From positions 1 through 12,887 of the forward strand of contig JAQVQF010000047.1 in the NCBI GenBank assembly GCA_028701715.1: a stretch of 12,887 nucleotides of DNA, in the 5' to 3' direction. The stretch is from Eubacteriales bacterium (GTDB lineage Bacteria > Bacillota > Clostridia > Oscillospirales > CAG-382). Of the stretch, positions 8,469 through 12,887 are shown piece after piece; position 1 is the first letter of the stretch, and each line of letters starts with the position of its first letter. Both the position numbers and the translations under genes were made by a program. Under the pieces are notes generated by a model. The model saw nothing but the letters and a program-made list of their open reading frames with translations. It was not told the origin of the DNA and did not search any database.

Positions 8469-9155
8469 TCATCTGCCGTATCTTCTTTTTCTCCCCGAAT
8501 AGTCGTCGATAGCTTTCTCAAGCTGCGCTTTGTCGAAATCCGGCCACAGTACGTCGGTAAAATACAGCTCGCTGTAAGCCGATTGGTAAAGCAAAAAATT
8601 GGAAAGCCTGATTTCGCCGCTGGTGCGGATGATCAGGTCCGGATCGGGAATACCGGCGGTATAAAGATACCGGGAAAACGCTTCTTCGGTCAGCTCCGCT
8701 TCCCCGTTTTTTATCGCTTTGTTTATCGCGGATATGATTTCCTTTCTTCCGCCGTAGCAGAATGCGATACACAGCGTCATACCGGTGTTCGAAGCAAGCC
8801 GCTCCTCGCATCCCCGTATCGTTTCCGCAAGCTTTTCACCCGCCATGTCGATATCTCCCACGACCACGCCCCTTATGTTGCGCGCCATGAGCTTGGATTC
8901 ATAGCCTCCGACTGCCTTTGCGGCAAGCGAGAACAGCGCGGAAACCTCATCGCTTCCGCGGGAGGCGTTTTCCGTAGAAAAAGCATAAACCGTGAGGTAC
9001 TTTATACCCAGGTCGTCACAGCTTTTTACAAGGTCGACAAATTTATCAAAGCCCGCCAAATGCCCGGCGGTACGGGGCAGCAAACGGGATTTAGCCCATC
9101 TTCCGTTGCCGTCCATTATAACGGCTATATGGTTTGGAATTGTCCTTTTTTCCAT
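8469..9155 (-). CDS. uppS: Isoprenyl transferase, undecaprenyl diphosphate synthase family
   Basis: Cis-prenyltransferase that extends farnesyl diphosphate with isopentenyl diphosphate to the C55 carrier lipid used for peptidoglycan and wall polymers. The 228-residue protein has the catalytic-Asp motif IAVIMDGNGRWAKSR (D15), GHLAG (31-35), AFSTEN (58-63), and the C-terminal IIRTSGEIRLSNFLLYQSAY (175-194) with SELYF next, which supply diphosphate-binding arginines and a metal-binding glutamate. The usual Trp after AFSTEN is replaced: the sequence reads NASRG instead of the common NWxRP. The ATG follows the frr stop by 7 bases with no convincing Shine-Dalgarno sequence, so translation probably depends on coupling to frr. 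Its isoprenoid substrate comes from the pathway that includes dxr and ispG in the same operon. Confidence 0.97.
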   Translation of the reverse strand: MEKRTIPNHIAVIMDGNGRWAKSRLLPRTAGHLAGFDKFVDLVKSCDDLGIKYLTVYAFSTENASRGSDEVSALFSLAAKAVGGYESKLMARNIRGVVVGDIDMAGEKLAETIRGCEERLASNTGMTLCIAFCYGGRKEIISAINKAIKNGEAELTEEAFSRYLYTAGIPDPDLIIRTSGEIRLSNFLLYQSAYSELYFTDVLWPDFDKAQLEKAIDDYSGRKRRYGR

Positions 9156-9162
9156 GGGCGAT

Positions 9163-9717
9163 TTACAGCTCTAAAACTTCCTTGTTTTTCTTTGCCACCG
9201 CGACGTCGACCTCTTTGATATATTTGTCGGTCAGGTCCTGAATTGTTTTTTCGCAAAGCTTCTGCTCGTCTTCCGTCATTTCGGTGCTCTTTTTCATTTC
9301 CTTGCATTTTTCGTTGGCGTCACGGCGTATGTTGCGGAGGGCGACTTTTGTATCTTCGCCCATTTTTGCCGTCTGCTTTGTCAGCTCTTTTCTTCGCTCC
9401 TCCGTGAGCGGGGGAAACACAAGGCGTAACGATTTGCCGTCGTTCTGCGGATTAATGCCGATATCGGAAGCAAAAATCGCTTTTTCGATTTCCTTGAGAA
9501 TATTCGTTTCCCACGGCGTAATGGTAAGGGTTCTGGCATCAACGGCTTTTACCGACGCGATGCCCGTTATATCGGAAGGGGTTCCGTAATAATTCACCTT
9601 CACGCGGTCAAGCACACGCGCGGAGGCGCGGCCGACGCGTATGGCTGCGAAATCTTCTCCCAACACATTGATGGTCTTTTTCATTTTTTCTTCATATTCC
9701 CTGGTTTCGAGTTTCAT
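9163..9717 (-). CDS. frr: Ribosome recycling factor
   Basis: Splits post-termination ribosomes together with EF-G. The 184-residue length matches the family (about 185). The sequence has the typical two-part layout: long charged helices at the N terminus (VGRASARVLDRVKV, 28-41) and C terminus (KQTAKMGEDTKVALRNIRRD region) forming the three-helix bundle, and a central domain with YYGTP (43-47), TITPWE (64-69) and the GINPQNDG / LRLVFPPLTEERR segment. The start is firmly set by AAGGAGG at 9732-9726, eight bases before the ATG. Gene order pyrH-frr-uppS is the standard bacterial arrangement. Stop TAA is 7 bases before the uppS start. Confidence 0.98.
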   Translation of the reverse strand: MKLETREYEEKMKKTINVLGEDFAAIRVGRASARVLDRVKVNYYGTPSDITGIASVKAVDARTLTITPWETNILKEIEKAIFASDIGINPQNDGKSLRLVFPPLTEERRKELTKQTAKMGEDTKVALRNIRRDANEKCKEMKKSTEMTEDEQKLCEKTIQDLTDKYIKEVDVAVAKKNKEVLEL

Positions 9718-9765
9718 TTTGTCTTCCTCCTTGAAAATTATTTAAAGCCGAATTTATCTATACAA

Positions 9766-9797
9766 TTATGCGGTTATATGGTTATGCGGTTATATCT
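9766..9797. repeat. 8/16-base tandem repeat in the pyrH-frr gap
   Basis: The 95-base gap between pyrH and frr contains two copies of TTATGCGGTTATAT (9766-9779 and 9782-9795), period 16. The finer structure is an 8-base repeat, CGGTTATA / TGGTTATG / CGGTTATA at 9771-9794. It starts 16 bases after the pyrH stop and ends well before the frr ribosome binding site. I see no U-tract terminator or convincing promoter in this gap. Confidence 0.8.
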
Positions 9798-9812
9798 TTG
9801 TCGGTATCGTAT

Positions 9813-10511
9813 TTATTCGATAACCGTTCCTATGCTTTCGCCGCACATAACCCGGTGGATGTTATCCGGGTCGGCAAGGGAAAACAGCAGAACCTTAATT
9901 TTATTGTCGCGTCCGAGCGCCGCCGCGGTCTGGTCCATCACCTGAAGATTATTTTCAAGCATCGTATCATAGCCGAGCCGGTCATATTTTACGGCATCAG
10001 GATACCTGTTGGGGTCCTTATCGTAAACACCGTCCACCGCTCTGGCGGAAAGCACTATATCCACATTAAGCTCCGCCGCGCGAAGCATCATACCCGTGTC
10101 GGTGGAAAAGAAGGGATAACCCACCCCGCAGGCAAGAAGCACCACGCGTCCTTCGTTCATATATCTTCTTGCTTTTTCCTGGCTGTAGGTTTCGCAAAAC
10201 TGCTCAACGGGAACCGCGGAAAGCACACTCGCTTCGACGCCTTCTTTTTCGAGATAATCCTGCATTCCTATGCAGTTTATAAGCGTTCCCAGCATGCCCA
10301 TATGGTCGGCTTTCACACGCTCCACGGAAATTTTGTTCTGCCGTGCGCCGCGCCATATATTGCCCGCTCCTATCACAACGGCGATATTAATGCCGTCGTT
10401 TACACATTTTTTAATCTGCGCCGCAATTTTACGGAGGATTTCACCGTCAAGAATGGAATCCCCTCCCGACAACGCTTCGCCGGAAAGCTTAATAAGAGCG
10501 CTTTTATACAT
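9813..10511 (-). CDS. pyrH: UMP kinase
   Basis: Converts UMP to UDP with ATP, a pyrimidine nucleotide step. It is of the hexameric bacterial amino-acid-kinase fold, unlike eukaryotic UMP/CMP kinases. The 232-residue protein has KLSGEAL (8-14), the glycine loop GAGNIWRG (48-55), DHMGMLGT (69-76), FSTDT (135-139) and AVDGVYDKDP (158-167). The stretch usually reading GTGNP before FSTDT is GVGYP here (129-133), and the usual small residues after it are replaced by GMM. The start is fixed by AAAGGAGG, 7 bases before the ATG. That site overlaps the stop codon of the upstream lipoprotein gene, so the two are co-translated. rpsB and tsf, which commonly precede pyrH, are not in the window. Confidence 0.97.
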   Translation of the reverse strand: MYKSALIKLSGEALSGGDSILDGEILRKIAAQIKKCVNDGINIAVVIGAGNIWRGARQNKISVERVKADHMGMLGTLINCIGMQDYLEKEGVEASVLSAVPVEQFCETYSQEKARRYMNEGRVVLLACGVGYPFFSTDTGMMLRAAELNVDIVLSARAVDGVYDKDPNRYPDAVKYDRLGYDTMLENNLQVMDQTAAALGRDNKIKVLLFSLADPDNIHRVMCGESIGTVIE

Positions 10512-10518
10512 CCGGATT

Positions 10519-10526
10519 CCTCCTTT
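10519..10526 (-). promoter_or_regulatory. pyrH ribosome binding site overlapping upstream stop
   Basis: AAAGGAGG on the minus strand, seven bases before the pyrH ATG at 10511. It overlaps the TAA stop (10527-10525) of the lipoprotein gene, so ribosomes finishing that gene stop on top of the pyrH start region. This ties expression of the two genes together. Confidence 0.85.
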
Positions 10527-11895
10527 AATCTATAAGAAACATAAATTGATCGTCCAAATAATTCATCCAGCCGAGCTTGAACGCGGTAAACGGCGAAACC
10601 GAGGCAAGCTCGATATCAAAGGGTATCATACGCATAATGTCATTGGGAAAATAATTATCCAGCAGCGCGTTGTCGGCGCTTGATATAAAGGGATTATACA
10701 GATCGACGGCGCCGTAAAGATGAAACAGCTCGTGGGCATATACTCCCGCGCTGTCGTAATAAGCATAGGTGTCGTCGTCCGTATGGAAAACCACGCAGCG
10801 TTCGGCGATATAATGTTCCCAGTCGGAATTTGCGGTGTCGCAGGGGACGGCGTAGCTCCTCCCCTTTTTGTTAAGATGGAACATCACGCACCAGTTATCG
10901 TAGTTTTCAAGGTCAAAATAATGCTCCGCATAGCCTGAAAGCGACAGGTAAACCGTGTCGGAAAAGAGCAGGTCCATCCAAATAAATTCGTTGATGTCGG
11001 TAGGTATTTTATCAAGCGTTTCAAGATACAGGGAGCTTGTTTTATCTGTTGAAATCATATCAAGCGAAGCGCCGTAATAATTCGCCATGCCTTCCGTAAA
11101 AACACAGGCCCGGTCTAATCTTAAAAGAGTTTTTTCCACGTCCGCGTCATTCCATTCCGAAACCCTGTCGCTTAAGAACACATTTATTATAAGACAGCTG
11201 CCGGTAAGGGAAGCGGCGCTCCCCGCGCTCATGGCGGTGGATCTGCAGCCTTCGCCGGAGGATTGCGAATTTATCGCGTCGGTTACGGATTTATACAGAC
11301 ATTCCTCCATACGCCAGCCTTCGGCGGTTTTGACAAACCCCGCTGTAACGTCAAGACCTTCTTTGGTGGTGATCGAAACGCTGCCGTAATCCTCCTCAAG
11401 GTACAAAACCTCAATTGTGAGAGGATAATCGGTATATTGAGGCGTATAGTGGGTGGAATACCAGGTTGTGCCCGATACATTGACTACGGTTTTTGTGCCG
11501 TAGGAGGGAAAATTCAAAACATACCGGCTTCCCTCGGCGGTATAAACCGAGCCGACAAGCGCTTCAAGAACGGAATAATCATAATATTCGTTATCGGATG
11601 AAAGCGGATAAAGCACGGTACCGCTGTTTATATTATTTTCGTTTCTGTATATGTCTCCGAGTATTATTAGCGAGGTTATTTCGGCGTCTTCCATAATCAA
11701 ACGCACGGCTTCGGCGAGAAATTCAGCCCGTTGCTCCGGATTTTCAAAGCTTTCTTCCGAGCATTCCGAAACCGCCGAAAAATCCCCGCTTGTGCCCGAG
11801 GAACGGGTGCTCTCGTCAGACGGATTCGATGTGCCTCCGCCGCACGAATATAATAAAAGCAACAGTGTTATTAAAATCAGCAGGTATTTTTTCAA
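10525..11895 (-). CDS. Secreted lipoprotein with metzincin-like zinc metalloprotease domain
   Basis: I recognise no named gene. The 456-residue protein starts with a lipoprotein signal peptide: KK, a leucine/isoleucine run, then lipobox LYSC with C18 as the lipidated residue, followed by a Ser/Gly/acidic linker to about residue 50. Residues about 55-205 form an unassigned domain (tyrosine-rich, with an SVYT motif and a Trp near its end). The C-terminal part holds YAHELFHLYGAVDLY: H388, E389, H392 and D398 match HExxHxxGxxD, as in metzincin-type peptidases with Asp as third ligand. A methionine-containing DIMRM (419-423) could be the Met-turn, and FKLGWM (439-444) resembles a motif seen after M6-type sites. 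Eight further cysteines lie in the mature part. Start is TTG, with GGTG five bases upstream and a promoter just behind it; upstream ATG and GTG codons are out of frame and stop at once. Substrate unknown; protease activity is inferred. Confidence 0.85.
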   Translation of the reverse strand: MKKYLLILITLLLLLYSCGGGTSNPSDESTRSSGTSGDFSAVSECSEESFENPEQRAEFLAEAVRLIMEDAEITSLIILGDIYRNENNINSGTVLYPLSSDNEYYDYSVLEALVGSVYTAEGSRYVLNFPSYGTKTVVNVSGTTWYSTHYTPQYTDYPLTIEVLYLEEDYGSVSITTKEGLDVTAGFVKTAEGWRMEECLYKSVTDAINSQSSGEGCRSTAMSAGSAASLTGSCLIINVFLSDRVSEWNDADVEKTLLRLDRACVFTEGMANYYGASLDMISTDKTSSLYLETLDKIPTDINEFIWMDLLFSDTVYLSLSGYAEHYFDLENYDNWCVMFHLNKKGRSYAVPCDTANSDWEHYIAERCVVFHTDDDTYAYYDSAGVYAHELFHLYGAVDLYNPFISSADNALLDNYFPNDIMRMIPFDIELASVSPFTAFKLGWMNYLDDQFMFLID

Positions 11896-11912
11896 AATAT
11901 CACCATTTGTTG

Positions 11913-11941
11913 ATTATAGCATTACTAATTTAATAAAGCAA
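11913..11941 (-). promoter_or_regulatory. SigmaA-type promoter of the lipoprotein-pyrH-polC operon
   Basis: On the minus strand: -35 TTGCTT (11941-11936), 17-base spacer, -10 TATAAT (11918-11913), with TGC just before it as an extended -10. The expected transcription start is near 11906, giving a leader of only about 10 bases before the TTG start codon, with the GGTG ribosome binding site inside it. The surrounding AT-richness is typical of a promoter. No other equally good promoter is visible further down the operon. Confidence 0.85.
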
Positions 11942-11986
11942 GATTTTTTTATAAACAGTTGTTAAGGTTGAGGACGTTGAACGTAG

Positions 11987-12049
11987 GTTTATTACAACGC
12001 TACAGAAGTTTATTACAACGCTACCGACGTTTATTACAACGCTACCGAA
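11987..12049. repeat. Three 21-base tandem repeats at the DUF2344 gene end
   Basis: Three head-to-tail units at 11987-12007, 12008-12028 and 12029-12049. All share GTTTATTACAACGCTAC at their start on the plus strand and differ only in the last few bases. The third unit contains the TAG stop of the DUF2344 gene. Because the period is a multiple of three, each unit repeats a TAG in the same frame. There are no spacers, so this is not a CRISPR array. The remaining part of the 146-base gap (11896-11986) holds the promoter. Confidence 0.9.
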
Positions 12050-12671
12050 GGTCATTCCCCTCGGCATCGAGCAGCGATTTGCGGGTGATGTCGTAGCCCG
12101 TTATATTATCGCCCAAAAAATCGGCGATATATCTGACATTCAGATGCTCGCCGCTGCCGCAGGAGCATCTTAAGCATGCTTTAACATTGTTGCCGATCTG
12201 AACGAAATGCTTTGACTTTATCATGTGAGATATATCCTCCGGATGATCGCCTTTTTTGCTCTTTTTAATCACGGTTATAGCGCCTGAGAGCAGCTTTTCC
12301 ATTTCCGCGGCGGTGAGCGGTGTTTCGAAAACAATTTCGTAATCGGCAAGCGCCAGCTCCTTTTGCTTTTTTATCGGCATAGCCGCTTCGATAATCTCAA
12401 GTCCTTCCGGAAACGCCGAAGCAAGCCTTGACGTTATTTCCTCACAGCTCATGTCGTCTTCCGCGTAAAAATCGAATATCTCGTATTCGCTTTTTTGGAA
12501 AACCGAAAGGGGCGCGGCGAAAGCGATTTTTATATGAGGGTTAAAGCCTTCGGTATATACGGCTTTTACGCCGCTTCTGTTTATTGCCCTGAAAACGGCG
12601 CGCTGAAGGTCGAGGTGGGATATATAAACCGCCCCGCCTTTTTTTCTGAAGAACACTCTTACGGGCAGCAT
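12042..12671 (-). CDS. Radical-SAM-linked protein, TIGR03936/DUF2344 family
   Basis: A small cytosolic protein of unknown reaction, in most genomes encoded next to or fused with the TIGR03960 radical SAM protein. From ATG at 12671 it has 209 residues. Family features: VRVFFRKKGGAVYISHLDLQ near the N terminus, the AVFRAINRSGVKAVYTEGFNPHIKI segment (key GFNPH), FAAPLSVFQKSEYEIFDF, and a C-terminal GYDITRKSLL. A short CLRCSC lies near residue 170. I chose 12671 because GGGAGG sits nine bases upstream and the homology starts there; an in-frame ATG at 12725 would run deep into the upstream gene and has no homology support. The first 13 bases overlap the 3' end of the upstream gene. The last codon and the TAG stop lie in a 21-base repeat. 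Confidence 0.9.
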   Translation of the reverse strand: MLPVRVFFRKKGGAVYISHLDLQRAVFRAINRSGVKAVYTEGFNPHIKIAFAAPLSVFQKSEYEIFDFYAEDDMSCEEITSRLASAFPEGLEIIEAAMPIKKQKELALADYEIVFETPLTAAEMEKLLSGAITVIKKSKKGDHPEDISHMIKSKHFVQIGNNVKACLRCSCGSGEHLNVRYIADFLGDNITGYDITRKSLLDAEGNDLR

Positions 12672-12887
12672 CGTTTCACACCTCCCAAGCTGTTGGCGCC
12701 GCAGCCGGCGCATTTGGTGCGGCAATCCGGCGTGGTTGCCTCCTCTTTCGCCTTTTCACTTTCACGCATCAAAAACGCCTTATCCACCCCGCAGGATATA
12801 TGGTCCCACGGCAGCACCTCGGTATATTCCCTTTCGCGGTTGGCGTAAAAAGCCGGATCTATACCGCATTTTTCGAAAATATCCATC
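12659..12887 (-). CDS. TIGR03960 family B12-binding/radical SAM protein, C-terminal end only
   Basis: Only the last 75 or so codons are in the window; the gene continues past the right edge, and the first in-window Met is very likely internal. The visible tail has EVLPWDHISCGVDKAFL (key PWDHI and GV), a charged helix RESEKAKEEA, and a cysteine-rich end TPDCRTKCAGCG, which matches the C terminus of the TIGR03960 proteins that carry B12-binding and radical SAM domains further upstream. The stop TAA overlaps the start of the DUF2344 gene by 13 bases, the usual pairing of these two families. In many Clostridia the pair lies ahead of ribonuclease G, rplU and rpmA, but here a different operon follows. 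Its reaction is not established. Confidence 0.85.
   Translation of the reverse strand, partial: MDIFEKCGIDPAFYANREREYTEVLPWDHISCGVDKAFLMRESEKAKEEATTPDCRTKCAGCGANSLGGVKRCCP
12681..12686 (-). promoter_or_regulatory. Ribosome binding site setting the DUF2344 start
   Basis: GGGAGG (within GGGAGGTG) on the minus strand, nine bases before ATG at 12671. It lies inside the coding sequence of the upstream radical SAM gene and decides for the 12671 start over the upstream in-frame ATG at 12725. Confidence 0.8.

Noticed and set aside
11896..11911. ATG and GTG codons just upstream of the lipoprotein TTG start
   Set aside because: Both are in a frame that reaches TGA after a few codons, overlapping the TTG. 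Only TTG opens the lipoprotein frame.
11941..11955. Intrinsic terminator with T-run
   Set aside because: The T-run is on the plus strand, where no gene is transcribed; on the minus strand it is an A-run. No GC-rich stem precedes it in either orientation.
11987..12049. CRISPR array
   Set aside because: The 21-base units are directly adjacent with no spacers, and no cas gene is present.
12672..12725. N-terminal extension of the DUF2344 protein to ATG at 12725
   Set aside because: It would overlap the cysteine-rich tail of the upstream gene by 67 bases, does not resemble the family, and the GGGAGG site fits ATG at 12671.

Overview
The window is a stretch of core chromosome from a Gram-positive, Clostridia-type member of the Bacillota. 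The signs are a PolC-type replicative polymerase, the MEP (non-mevalonate) isoprenoid pathway, strong AGGAGG-type ribosome binding sites, a sigmaA-type promoter, and the gene order pyrH-frr-uppS-cdsA-dxr-rseP-ispG-polC. Every gene I can support lies on the minus strand, so transcription runs from high to low coordinates. I see no tRNA, rRNA, CRISPR array, insertion sequence or phage gene.

Right edge (12887 to about 12042): the 3' end of a large radical SAM gene (TIGR03960 type) overlaps a small radical-SAM-linked protein gene (TIGR03936/DUF2344). A 146-base gap follows. It holds three 21-base tandem repeats, which begin inside the end of the DUF2344 gene, and then a near-consensus promoter (TTGCTT, 17 bases, extended -10 TATAAT).

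Main operon (11895 to 1): the promoter fires almost directly into a TTG-started gene for a 456-residue lipoprotein carrying a metzincin-like zinc site (HExxHxxGxxD). Thirteen bases later comes pyrH (UMP kinase), then frr (ribosome recycling), uppS (undecaprenyl diphosphate synthase), cdsA (CDP-diacylglycerol synthase), dxr (MEP pathway), rseP (site-2 protease), ispG (MEP pathway) and polC (DNA polymerase III), which runs off the left edge after 1382 codons. Several junctions overlap or nearly abut (cdsA/dxr, rseP/ispG, frr/uppS, lipoprotein/pyrH), so this looks like one transcript. It joins nucleotide supply, translation recycling, isoprenoid and undecaprenyl carrier supply, phospholipid synthesis, membrane proteolysis and replication.

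What stands out: (1) the lipoprotein metalloprotease sits where rpsB-tsf usually precede pyrH; (2) the longer gaps of an otherwise tight operon hold short tandem or inverted repeats, each with a different sequence: 21-base units after the DUF2344 gene, 8/16-base units after pyrH, 12-13-base units plus a perfect 22-base palindrome at the dxr stop, and a nested inverted repeat before polC; (3) PyrH and UppS each carry substitutions in a normally well-conserved motif. No wholly new multi-gene system is evident. The lipoprotein and the repeat-filled gaps are the best leads.
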